This document shows, piece after piece, positions 8,500 to 16,112 of a stretch of 64,000 bases of DNA. A program made the position numbers and the translations under genes. Source of the DNA: CAWGAJ01 sp963820545 (GTDB lineage: Bacteria > Planctomycetota > Planctomycetia > Pirellulales > Thermoguttaceae); NCBI GenBank assembly GCA_963820545.1, contig CAWGAJ010000001.1, positions 1,302,001-1,366,000 of the forward strand, written 5' to 3'. The number at the start of each line of letters is the position of its first letter. The stretch's first letter is position 1. The notes beneath the pieces were generated by a model. The model saw nothing but the letters and a program-made list of their open reading frames with translations. It had not been told where the DNA came from and ran no database searches.

Positions 8500-9342
8500 A
8501 TGCGCTGGACACAAACTCTTATCCCCACCATGAAGGAAACGCCCGAGGGGGCGGAAATACCCAGCCACGTGCTGATGCTTCGCTCCGGCTTGATTAACCA
8601 GGTGATGGCCGGGGCCTACACCTACTTGCCCATGGGACTGCGGGCACTCAGGAAAGCCGAGCAGATCGTGCGCGAGGAAATGGACGCTGCCGAGGCGGTG
8701 GAATTGGCCATGCCGGCCATGTCGCCTTTGGGACTCTGGGAGCGGACCGGCCGGGTGGGAGCCTTTGGCAACGTGCTGGTGCAGACCAGTCTGGTGCGCC
8801 AGAACCGCAAGGTGCAGGTCGTGTTCGGGCCCACGCATGAGGAAATCATTACCGATTTTGTTTCCCGGCACATCTCCAGTTATCGGCAGATGCCGATCAC
8901 GGTGTACCAGATCACGCAGAAGTTCCGCAACGAAGAGCGGCCCCGGTTCGGCGTGCTGCGGACCTGCGAATTTTTGATGAAAGACGCCTACAGTTTCGAT
9001 GCCACGGTGGAATCGCTTAACACCAGTTACGAAAAGATGTACGCGGCCTACTGCCGCATCTTTACCCGCTGCGGATTGGATTACCTGGCCGTGGAGGCCG
9101 AAAGCGGGCCGATCGGCGGCGACGCCAGTCACGAGTTCATGGTCCTGGCCGATAACGGCGAAGACATTGTTTTACACTGCAAGGACTGCGGATACGCGGC
9201 CAACCAGGAAAAGGCCGAGGTTGGCGCCGCGATTCGACGCCGCCCAATGTGCCGCAACAACCGCTCAGAAAAGTCGATACGCCCGGCGCCTCGACCATCG
9301 AACAAGTCAGCAATTTCCTGGGCTGCAAGGCCCAAGATCTGA
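8500..9342 (+). CDS. proS: Prolyl-tRNA synthetase, N-terminal part (frameshifted gene)
   Basis: First part of a bacterial-type class II prolyl-tRNA synthetase, which charges tRNA-Pro in the cytoplasm. It begins with the typical MRWTQTLIPTMKE and holds motif 1 and motif 2 (QITQKFRNEERPRFGVLRTCEF) and the start of the insertion domain up to EKAEVGAA near 9230. The last 37 or so residues are out-of-frame translation. The normal frame resumes at 9231 (DSTPPNVPQQPL), so one base is missing around 9229-9231. Joined, 8500-10256 gives about 585 residues, the normal length. proS is essential, so a sequence error is more likely than a real break unless another copy exists. Confidence 0.9.
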   Translation: MRWTQTLIPTMKETPEGAEIPSHVLMLRSGLINQVMAGAYTYLPMGLRALRKAEQIVREEMDAAEAVELAMPAMSPLGLWERTGRVGAFGNVLVQTSLVRQNRKVQVVFGPTHEEIITDFVSRHISSYRQMPITVYQITQKFRNEERPRFGVLRTCEFLMKDAYSFDATVESLNTSYEKMYAAYCRIFTRCGLDYLAVEAESGPIGGDASHEFMVLADNGEDIVLHCKDCGYAANQEKAEVGAAIRRRPMCRNNRSEKSIRPAPRPSNKSAISWAARPKI

Positions 9343-10256
9343 TCAAGACGCTGATCTACCTGGCCGACGGCAAGCCCGTGGCCGTACTGATTCGCGGCGA
9401 TCACGAAGCCAACGAAGGCAAGATCAGACTTGCGACGGCTGCCGCCAAAGTGGAATTGGCCCCGCCGGAAGTAATCCAAGAGGTAAGCGGGGCGCCGGTG
9501 GGCTTTGCCGGCCCGGTGGGCATGAAAGAAAAGGTCCCCATCTTGGCCGATCGCGACATCCAGGCCATGGTCAATGCCGTCACCGGCGCAAACCAGGCCG
9601 ATGCCCACCTGACGGGCGTGAACCTCAACCGCGACTTCCAGGTCGATCGTTTCGCCGATCTGCGCAAGGCCGGCGACGGCGATCCCTGCCCGCGTTGCAG
9701 CAGTAAATTGGCCTTGCGCCACGCCATCGAGGTAGGCCACGTCTTTAAACTAGGCACCAAATACTCCGAGGCCCTGAGTGCCCGATTTCTCGACTCCCAC
9801 GAACAACTCAAGCCCATCATCATGGGCTGTTACGGCATCGGTGTGAACCGGATACTGGCCGCCTTGATCGAAACCAACTACGACGAAAACGGCATTATCT
9901 GGTCCATGCCGCTGGCCCCGTACGAAGTGTTGCTCGTGCCGGTGAAGGTGCCCGACGAGCCTTTGATGAAAGCATCGCAGAAACTCCACGACGAACTCAT
10001 GGCCGCGGGCGTGGACGTGCTTTTAGACGACCGCGATTGCCGCGCCGGGGTGAAATTCAAGGACGCTGACCTGTTGGGCATCCCGCTTCGCGCGGTCATT
10101 GGCGAGCGGGGACTGAAAGAAGGCAAACTGGAAATCAAATGGCGCTGGGGCAAAGCCACGGAGATGATCCCGCTGGACGGCGCCGCGGATCTGCTTGGAG
10201 AAATGATTCGACAGGAACGAAAAGATAACACTCGATTCCATAATAGGCAACCATAA
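9249..10256 (+). CDS. proS: Prolyl-tRNA synthetase, C-terminal part (frameshifted gene)
   Basis: Second part of proS. It covers the YbaK-like editing insertion (VSNFLGCKAQDLIKTLIYL, GDHEANEGKIRLA, GFAGPVG), the zinc-like pair DPCPRC, class II motif 3 (HEQLKPIIMGCYGIGVNRI) and the anticodon-binding domain (YEVLLVPVK, LDDRDCRAGVKFKDADLLG). The in-frame sequence extends upstream to 9231; the ATG at 9249 is internal and not a real start. A methyltransferase gene starts 10 bases after the stop. Everything needed for charging and editing is present once the two frames are joined. Confidence 0.9.
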   Translation: MPQQPLRKVDTPGASTIEQVSNFLGCKAQDLIKTLIYLADGKPVAVLIRGDHEANEGKIRLATAAAKVELAPPEVIQEVSGAPVGFAGPVGMKEKVPILADRDIQAMVNAVTGANQADAHLTGVNLNRDFQVDRFADLRKAGDGDPCPRCSSKLALRHAIEVGHVFKLGTKYSEALSARFLDSHEQLKPIIMGCYGIGVNRILAALIETNYDENGIIWSMPLAPYEVLLVPVKVPDEPLMKASQKLHDELMAAGVDVLLDDRDCRAGVKFKDADLLGIPLRAVIGERGLKEGKLEIKWRWGKATEMIPLDGAADLLGEMIRQERKDNTRFHNRQP

Positions 10257-10266
10257 AATAGGCGAT

Positions 10267-11253
10267 ATGAAAAAACAACGCGCCCCCCGCAACCGAACGC
10301 TCACGATCAATAAGCGAGACGAACTCCGCTATCAGCCTCGGCTGAAAACGCTCACGGAACCGGTCGCCTTAGTCGACATACTCGACTGCACAATCTGCCA
10401 AGACCTGTTTTCCATACTCAATTGGCTCCCCAAAGGTTCCGTGGATCTGCTTTTTGCCGATCCGCCTTATAATCTCACCAAATCGTTTAACGGGCGCACA
10501 TTCAACGAAGCAACTCTGGAGGACTATGAGCGCTGGTTGGATAGTTGGATCGCGCCGCTGCGCTGTGTGCTTAAACCAACCGCTTCGATCTACATTTGCG
10601 GCGACTGGCGATCTTCTGGCGCGATTCAACACGTACTGGAAAAGTATTTTATTTTACGCAATCGCATCGTTTGGGAACGGGAAAAAGGCCGCGGCGCAAA
10701 AACCAACTGGAAAAACTGCTGTGAAGATATCTGGTATGCAACGGTCTCCGATCAATTTGTTTTCAATCTGGATGCGGTAATGGTCAAGCGCCGCGTCTTG
10801 GCCCCGTACCGGCAGTCATCGGGAGTGCCCAAGGATTGGCAAGAAACTTCGGCGGGAAATTTTCGCATCACCCATCCATCGAATTTTTGGACGGATATTA
10901 CCGTCCCATTCTGGTCCATGCCGGAAAATACCGATCATCCCACCCAAAAACCGGAAAAGCTGCTGGCAAAAATTATCTTGGCGAGTTCCCGGGAAGGCGA
11001 CGTGGTATTTGATCCCTTTGTCGGTTCCGGAACGACATCGGTGGCGGCGAAGAAACTCGGCCGGCATTATTCCGGCGTGGAAATTGATGAAACCTATTGC
11101 CTGCTGGCGGAAAAGCGACTGGATTTGGCGGAAAAAGATCGTTCGATCCAAGGCTATTCGGAAGGAGTGTTTTGGGAACGCAATACCCTGGCCTTTCAAA
11201 ACAAAACCGAAACTTCTAAAAAAAATCAAAAAGATCAACATTATCTTTTTTAA
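10267..11253 (+). CDS. Site-specific DNA methyltransferase (amino-methylating, beta-like order)
   Basis: A 328-residue DNA methyltransferase of the N6-adenine/N4-cytosine type. The catalytic motif DLLFADPPYNL lies near residue 65, before the SAM-binding motif FDPFVGSGTTSVAAKKLG near residue 245, with HYSGVEIDETY after it; this order is that of the beta class. A probable target-recognition stretch lies between. It starts 10 bases after proS and is followed 21 bases later by a broken PD-(D/E)XK gene, so the two form a type II-like restriction-modification pair. The recognition sequence cannot be inferred. It could methylate its own host genome even if the nuclease is inactive. Confidence 0.92.
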   Translation: MKKQRAPRNRTLTINKRDELRYQPRLKTLTEPVALVDILDCTICQDLFSILNWLPKGSVDLLFADPPYNLTKSFNGRTFNEATLEDYERWLDSWIAPLRCVLKPTASIYICGDWRSSGAIQHVLEKYFILRNRIVWEREKGRGAKTNWKNCCEDIWYATVSDQFVFNLDAVMVKRRVLAPYRQSSGVPKDWQETSAGNFRITHPSNFWTDITVPFWSMPENTDHPTQKPEKLLAKIILASSREGDVVFDPFVGSGTTSVAAKKLGRHYSGVEIDETYCLLAEKRLDLAEKDRSIQGYSEGVFWERNTLAFQNKTETSKKNQKDQHYLF

Positions 11254-11274
11254 TAATCTATATAAATTTAAAAT

Positions 11275-11499
11275 ATGAGAAGTCAAATCTTTTCTACTAA
11301 TACTTATCTCAATATATCAAAGAAAATCACTGATTTTCTTAATGCACAAGAAAATATACTTTCACGATCAACTGCCCAAAGCCCAAGAGCGACTGGAGAT
11401 GCAATTCAATCTCTTTTAAGCGAGAATTTTAACTCTATCTTGGGAAATTTATGTTCGAAATATTCCTCCGACTTTCGCGCCGTTCTATGGCAGATTTAG
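11275..11499 (+). CDS. Restriction endonuclease-like protein, N-terminal fragment
   Basis: N-terminal part of the nuclease partner of the upstream methyltransferase. The 74 residues include FLNAQENILSRSTAQSPRA and ENFNSILGNLCSKYSSDFRA, after which the frame fails. The normal frame continues from about 11481 as RSMADLAFQD, so one base is missing in the short C run near 11481. The region is visibly A+T-richer than its neighbours, consistent with horizontal transfer of the restriction cassette. On its own this fragment would not be functional. Confidence 0.65.
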   Translation: MRSQIFSTNTYLNISKKITDFLNAQENILSRSTAQSPRATGDAIQSLLSENFNSILGNLCSKYSSDFRAVLWQI

Positions 11500-11936
11500 C
11501 ATTTCAAGATACGGATGATAATTATTATGTAGTCGATGTAAAGACTCATAGAGAAGATACGAAATTTAACATGCCAAATCTAACCTCTGTTGAGAGACTT
11601 ACGAGATTTTACGAAGATGATAAGAATTACTTTGTTGTGCTCATTGTGAAATATCTAGTTTCCGGACTTCACATTAAAGTATCAAATACGCATTTTATAC
11701 CTATTGAATTTCTCGATTGGAATTGTCTAACAATTGGGGCATTGGGTTGGGGGCAAATCCAAATTGCCAATTCAAATATTATATCAATAAATCCCGTTTA
11801 TTCTCGGAAAAAATGGATGATTGAACTTTGTGACACTGTTTTGGAATTTTATCCACGCGAAATAGAAAAAATACATGAGAGAATTGAGCATTTCAAGTCT
11901 ATCAGAAATTATTGGCTTCATAAACAGGATTTATAA
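11451..11936 (+). CDS. Restriction endonuclease-like protein, catalytic PD-(D/E)XK fragment
   Basis: C-terminal 161 residues of the nuclease. The stretch MADLAFQDTDDNYYVVDVKT fits a PD-(D/E)XK core: an acidic residue on the first strand, then VDVKTH with D-x-K on the second. It continues with an alpha-beta body and a basic C-terminal helix (KSIRNYWLHKQDL). Joined with 11275-11499 it gives about 220 residues, a usual size for small type II nucleases. The family resembles HindVP/HaeIII-like nucleases only in general form; I cannot name one. It is strongly A+T-rich. Confidence 0.7.
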   Translation: MFEIFLRLSRRSMADLAFQDTDDNYYVVDVKTHREDTKFNMPNLTSVERLTRFYEDDKNYFVVLIVKYLVSGLHIKVSNTHFIPIEFLDWNCLTIGALGWGQIQIANSNIISINPVYSRKKWMIELCDTVLEFYPREIEKIHERIEHFKSIRNYWLHKQDL

Positions 11937-11948
11937 TTTCAATTATTT

Positions 11949-12494
11949 ATGGGTCAAGCAACTCACCACTCCCCTGCCCTGCTCTTGCTGGCCGCGTTCA
12001 GCCGCCATGATGAAGCATTGCTTTGGGCAAAACAAAAGGCCGAGGCCGAGTGGGGGCCGATTGAACTGGAAAGCCCGGCCTTTGATTTTACCGAGACGGA
12101 ATACTACGCCTCGACCATGGGCCCAAATTTGCATAAGGTTTTTTTCGCCTTGCAACGGCCTTTTGATCCGGCCGATCTGGTAGATGTCAAGTTGCTGACT
12201 AATAAATGGGAAGATGAATATGTCGGCTTGGGCAGGCATCCGGAGCCGCGTCCCTTGAATCTCGATCCCGGCTACATTACGTTGGGCAAACTGATCCTGG
12301 CCTCGACCAAGGATTTTGCCCATCGGATATATTTAAATCGCGGCATCTACGCCGAAGTCACACTTCATTACAAACATCACCGCTGGCAACATCACGATTG
12401 CACCTTTGCCGATTATCGCCGTGACGACTACCAGCGGTTTTTTTCGCTCTGCCGCGAGAGGCTCCATCGTCGATTAAGAAAAGAGATGGATTAG
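11949..12494 (+). CDS. DUF4416 family protein
   Basis: A 181-residue protein matching the DUF4416 pattern: an N-terminal strand PALLLLAAFSRHDEALLWAK, then DFTETEYYASTMGPNLHKVF, the pair DLVDVKLLTNKWEDEY, then RPLNLDPGYITLGKLILAS and GIYAEVTLHY. The biochemical role of the family is unknown. It starts 12 bases after the nuclease fragment and returns to the G+C level of the surrounding genome, so it probably marks the right edge of the acquired restriction cassette. The ATG at 11949 has no clear ribosome site. Confidence 0.8.
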   Translation: MGQATHHSPALLLLAAFSRHDEALLWAKQKAEAEWGPIELESPAFDFTETEYYASTMGPNLHKVFFALQRPFDPADLVDVKLLTNKWEDEYVGLGRHPEPRPLNLDPGYITLGKLILASTKDFAHRIYLNRGIYAEVTLHYKHHRWQHHDCTFADYRRDDYQRFFSLCRERLHRRLRKEMD

Positions 12495-12499
12495 TCTTC

Positions 12500-12700
12500 T
12501 CATTTTTTTAGGTGCCAGTCAAAACATCTCACGGCCCACCATTCTTGGGTCACCGGTTCATATTCGAATACCGCCGTGCCTTCCAGGCGTGAACCGTCGG
12601 CGAGAGTAATAACGTACGGCATGGTGGGGCGGCCTTGCTTATCGGCGGTTACTTTGCCCAGCTCGAATTTGCGCAGGGGATTCTTGGAAAAATGATTCAC
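12500..12700 (-). CDS. Small hypothetical protein coupled to upstream gene
   Basis: A 66-residue protein with no family that I recognise. It contains MPYVITLADGSRLEGTAVFE and ends in EWWAVRCFDWHLKK. The start is GTG at 12700 and overlaps the stop of the 606-residue gene upstream as GTGA, which argues for translational coupling and for a real gene. The aromatic C terminus and regular strands suggest a small beta-rich fold, but this is a guess. Confidence 0.6.
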   Translation of the reverse strand: MNHFSKNPLRKFELGKVTADKQGRPTMPYVITLADGSRLEGTAVFEYEPVTQEWWAVRCFDWHLKK

Positions 12701-14517
12701 GACCCACTCGATCCATACCTCAGCATCTCTCGCAGGGCGATAATTGATATTCTGTAGCGCTTTCTCCTTTTTCGTATTGACCGGCGCAAGGCGGCAAAAA
12801 ACTTTTTTACCTCAGCGGTAATTGCCTGCGGATGCTCCACCGCGTTCCGATGCTGTCGCTGTTGTGTGATTTTTTTCCAGTCGTTGCCGTCGTGCCAAGC
12901 AGTGACGGGACCGAGAAATTGCTTCCAATCGCGCGGCTGGCCCCAAGATTTGCCTATCCATTCGTTAAATGACTTGGCATCCGAGGCGGCTAGACGCAGT
13001 TTTTCGACCATGCCGTACCCATACATTAGGCGATATCGCTGATCCAGTTCCTTTACAAACTCATCCGTGTAAAACTTGGGAATCAGTGGCGAAGAGATTT
13101 CATCCTCCAGGGGGCCAAGATAAATGTATGCGTCGAAGGCGTCACAAAATCGGTCCTCGGTCGCCGTGCAGCGGGTGGCGTCTAAATCGAATCGCTGTTG
13201 GCCGAAAGGGTTATTAGCAAGCGCGAAGGCAATCGGCTGGTTGCCGTTTGCAGCAAAGGCCTCGTCGAAAAGTCCCAGGCAGGTCCGGCCCCAATTAGGC
13301 ATACTCCTCCCAAGAATCGGACCATGTTGCACAATACTATAAAATTGTTCGGGCAACGCCTGGCGTAGATAGCAACCGCTTGACTTTTGCGGGAGGTCGC
13401 TGCCGGGGAATTTGACGTTTTGCAGATGAGCAAAACCTGCAATGAACAGGGCATGCCGTTTGTCCGCCGAGCGCTGTAGGTCTTGCAGGATGTTGTCGGC
13501 CATGAATTTGTCGTGATCCGTGTCGTACTTGTAGAGATTATCCTCTTCAATCAACTCTTTCCAGGGTTGGGGCACGTCGACCAGCACGATGCGGATGCGA
13601 TGCGCCGCGTCCAGAGTTTGGTTGGTCTTCCATACGGCGATAAAGAAGTCGAGCAGCGGTTGATCGGGGCAACCTGTCAGCGAGGTCTCACGGAGCATTT
13701 CTATTATCGGCTGGGTATCGAGTTGTTTGGCGGCGAGGAATTTATCCATCAGGTGCTGTGCATGGGCCGGCAGTTCCAGGAAAATCGTTCCGGCCGCCTT
13801 GGCAAATCGCGGATCGCGTACAATCTCGCTATTGAGCGCCCAGGAGGCGGGCCGATGATCAATTTCGCCTATGGCCGCCAGTTTGTGCTTGGCAAGGGCC
13901 TCGAGCACAAATTCTTTTGGCGGCTTGCCCGCCGTTTTGAGATATTCCTGATAGGGCTTGAGCGCTGCTTGGGGGTCATTGATCGGCGGCCGTTTGGGCG
14001 GCTTTGCCACCCGCATTCCCGCACAGTATATGAACATATCGGCGGCGCCCTGCTCCTCTTTGGCCATATCATTGCCGGTATTAAGCCAGCGGCCGTCCTC
14101 CAGCTCGAAATGACGTAAATCGATGTCCCGGCCCATCTTCGCGCTTACCAGCGCGTATGCACCTTTAAAGATCTGTACTTTAAGGATCTGGGCGTTAAGA
14201 GATTCGGCCGCGCGTTCGGCCGACATCAGAGGCGACACGGCTTGCTGGGCGGGTATTCTCTCCGCGACCTTCTTGACACTTACTGTGCGCCAATTGCATT
14301 GGCCCGTGGCATACAGACGTTCTATGGTCGCATAGGCTGCTTCCGGAGTGGAGAAATCGTCCTGCGCCGGGAAATCCGCTACTTTTTGGTTTACTTCGTA
14401 AATCTGGATTTCATCCCCCTCCCCCTGAGCTTTTTGGCCCGATAACTGCACGATCAGTGATGCTATTAATAATGCCTTCACGGCACGGCCTACACGAATA
14501 AATAGCGCGGAAAACAC
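12697..14517 (-). CDS. Secreted protein with Tiki/ChaN/EreA-like domain (weak)
   Basis: A 606-residue protein with a signal-like N terminus (ALLIASLIVQLSGQKAQG). The middle, from KHKLAAIGEIDHRPASW through TIFLELPAHAQHLMDKFLA and IRIVLVDVPQPW to HALFIAGFAHLQ, resembles the GE-H and E motifs of the Tiki/TraB, ChaN and erythromycin-esterase superfamily, whose members include proteases and heme-binding proteins. The match is only by motif, so function is not assigned. The C terminus is very basic (RRSIRKRRKRYR). It overlaps the following 66-residue gene as GTGA. Most likely exported to the periplasm. Confidence 0.6.
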   Translation of the reverse strand: MFSALFIRVGRAVKALLIASLIVQLSGQKAQGEGDEIQIYEVNQKVADFPAQDDFSTPEAAYATIERLYATGQCNWRTVSVKKVAERIPAQQAVSPLMSAERAAESLNAQILKVQIFKGAYALVSAKMGRDIDLRHFELEDGRWLNTGNDMAKEEQGAADMFIYCAGMRVAKPPKRPPINDPQAALKPYQEYLKTAGKPPKEFVLEALAKHKLAAIGEIDHRPASWALNSEIVRDPRFAKAAGTIFLELPAHAQHLMDKFLAAKQLDTQPIIEMLRETSLTGCPDQPLLDFFIAVWKTNQTLDAAHRIRIVLVDVPQPWKELIEEDNLYKYDTDHDKFMADNILQDLQRSADKRHALFIAGFAHLQNVKFPGSDLPQKSSGCYLRQALPEQFYSIVQHGPILGRSMPNWGRTCLGLFDEAFAANGNQPIAFALANNPFGQQRFDLDATRCTATEDRFCDAFDAYIYLGPLEDEISSPLIPKFYTDEFVKELDQRYRLMYGYGMVEKLRLAASDAKSFNEWIGKSWGQPRDWKQFLGPVTAWHDGNDWKKITQQRQHRNAVEHPQAITAEVKKFFAALRRSIRKRRKRYRISIIALREMLRYGSSGS

Positions 14518-14929
14518 GAGTATTTCTCCTCACAGATAATAGAAATGTAGCAAGTCTTTATGCACGACCCCTTAATTAGACACCACAATCAATAAATTTC
14601 TTTCAGAAGGGAGGATTTTTTCTCCTTAGCGGTTAAATAATTTGGTTATTATTTATGCGCACATTCATCTATAAGGTATAACGCCATGATTTGACAGTAT
14701 TTTTCTAAGAAAACACCCCTCTCCCTTGAGAGAGGGGGCGATCTCAGGCCGAGCTTTAAGGCGAATTTAGAGTCCCTTAACAAGGCACAATCCCGCGGAA
14801 AAAGCCCGAAAGGCATGTTGACCGATAACATCTTTTTAAGTCTATTGTGAAACTCCTTGCTCTCCCTCCAACCGCAAAGAGGAGATAATATATAATTGTT
14901 CCTGTATAATTGTTCCTGAGCCGGCAGTC
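14518..14929. other. Divergent intergenic region with hairpin (14716-14738)
   Basis: No gene is supported in this A+T-rich spacer between two divergent exported-protein genes. It holds the palindrome cccctctccc-ttgagagaggggg (14716-14738), the same core as the repeat inserted in the sensor kinase gene near 31998. A short minus-strand open frame at 14649-14831 overlaps the palindrome and shows no protein features, so I do not call it. Confidence 0.6.
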
Positions 14930-16099
14930 ATGAGAAATTTATTTGTATTTATTCTGGTCGCGGTAGCGGGAATTGCCGTCGGTGCGGCCACGGGCTCATT
15001 GCGTGTCGCGTGGCATCCTTGGGGGGGGCTTGAGTCGTTTTTCGGCGGCGAAACCAAGCCGTTTATCGCCCCGGGACAACCATTACCCAAGTTGGTAGTG
15101 GACCAGCACGAGTACGATTTCGGCACGATGGATATAGAGGAAAAGGGGAGTCATGAATTTCTAGTTCACAACGCCGGCAATGCCCTGTTATCGATCAGCA
15201 AGGGGCGAACTTCCTGCCATTGCACGGTCAGCGAAATTGAGCAAACGGAAATCCCGCCGGGCCATTCGAGTAAAATTACCATCAACTGGAAGGCCCGGTA
15301 TTCTTCCGGACCATACCGCGAAACAGCCTCTTTTTCCACAAACGATCCTTATCAAGGGCAATTCACCCTGACGATTTCCGGCCGGTTTATCGCTAAATTC
15401 CGGGCTGTCCCGGCGGAAATGATCTTCAACCAGATATTGGCCGGGGAGCCCGCCGTGCGCCAGGCACGCTTGCTGTGCTATCAAGACCAGGGCTGGGAAC
15501 TGCGCGAACATCAATGGGAGGTGGCCGAAACGGCAGCGTATTTCCAGGTCGCTTTCGAACCCCTCACGGCGGAACAACTCCGGGAAGAGCCCGGCGCCCG
15601 GAGCGGCTATCTGCTCAAAGTAACCGTAAAACCGGGGTTGCCTTACGGGGCTTTTCAGCAGAAAATCCAGATTCGCACCAGTTTGGAATTTCGGCCGGAA
15701 ATAGCCATTCCCATTTATGGCACCGTGGTCAGCGAAATTACGGTTGCCGGTCCAGGTTGGGACGCGGAACGCGGCTTGCTTTCATTAGGAATTATAAACA
15801 GCCAACAAGGCATCCGGCATCGACTGCTGCTGCTGGTCCGCGGAGCTTATCGCAAGGAGGTAAAATTCAAGCCCATTGAAAGTCCTACCCTGCCCATCAA
15901 GGTCAGCCTGGGCGAAAGTACCGAAATCCAAAATGGCTTGGTCATGCAGACACCCTTGATTATCGAAATTCCCAAGGGAAGCCGTTCGATGAATCACCTT
16001 GGCCCAGAATCGTCGGATTGGGGCGAAATCGAGATCGAGACCACGCACCCCGAAGTACCCCAGGTGCGTATTTTTGTGCGTTTTGCCGTCCAGGAATAA
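14930..16099 (+). CDS. DUF1573 domain secreted protein
   Basis: A 389-residue protein with an N-terminal membrane or signal segment (LFVFILVAVAGIAVGAATG). A DUF1573 domain follows: HEYDFGTMDIEEKGSHEF, VHNAGNALLSISKGRTSCHC, PPGHSSKITINWKARYSSG and FSTNDPYQGQFTLTISG, an immunoglobulin-like fold with a conserved Cys pair. A second similar half extends to about residue 260. Family function is unknown; such proteins are abundant in Planctomycetota and Bacteroidetes. It ends 13 bases before the tetraheme lipoprotein gene, so the two are probably co-expressed and may act together at the cell surface. Confidence 0.85.
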   Translation: MRNLFVFILVAVAGIAVGAATGSLRVAWHPWGGLESFFGGETKPFIAPGQPLPKLVVDQHEYDFGTMDIEEKGSHEFLVHNAGNALLSISKGRTSCHCTVSEIEQTEIPPGHSSKITINWKARYSSGPYRETASFSTNDPYQGQFTLTISGRFIAKFRAVPAEMIFNQILAGEPAVRQARLLCYQDQGWELREHQWEVAETAAYFQVAFEPLTAEQLREEPGARSGYLLKVTVKPGLPYGAFQQKIQIRTSLEFRPEIAIPIYGTVVSEITVAGPGWDAERGLLSLGIINSQQGIRHRLLLLVRGAYRKEVKFKPIESPTLPIKVSLGESTEIQNGLVMQTPLIIEIPKGSRSMNHLGPESSDWGEIEIETTHPEVPQVRIFVRFAVQE

Positions 16100-16112
16100 T
16101 TATTTTAATACC

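Noticed and set aside
9200..9260. Programmed -1 frameshift in proS
   Set aside because: No slippery heptamer or downstream stem seen, and similar losses occur in many unrelated genes here.
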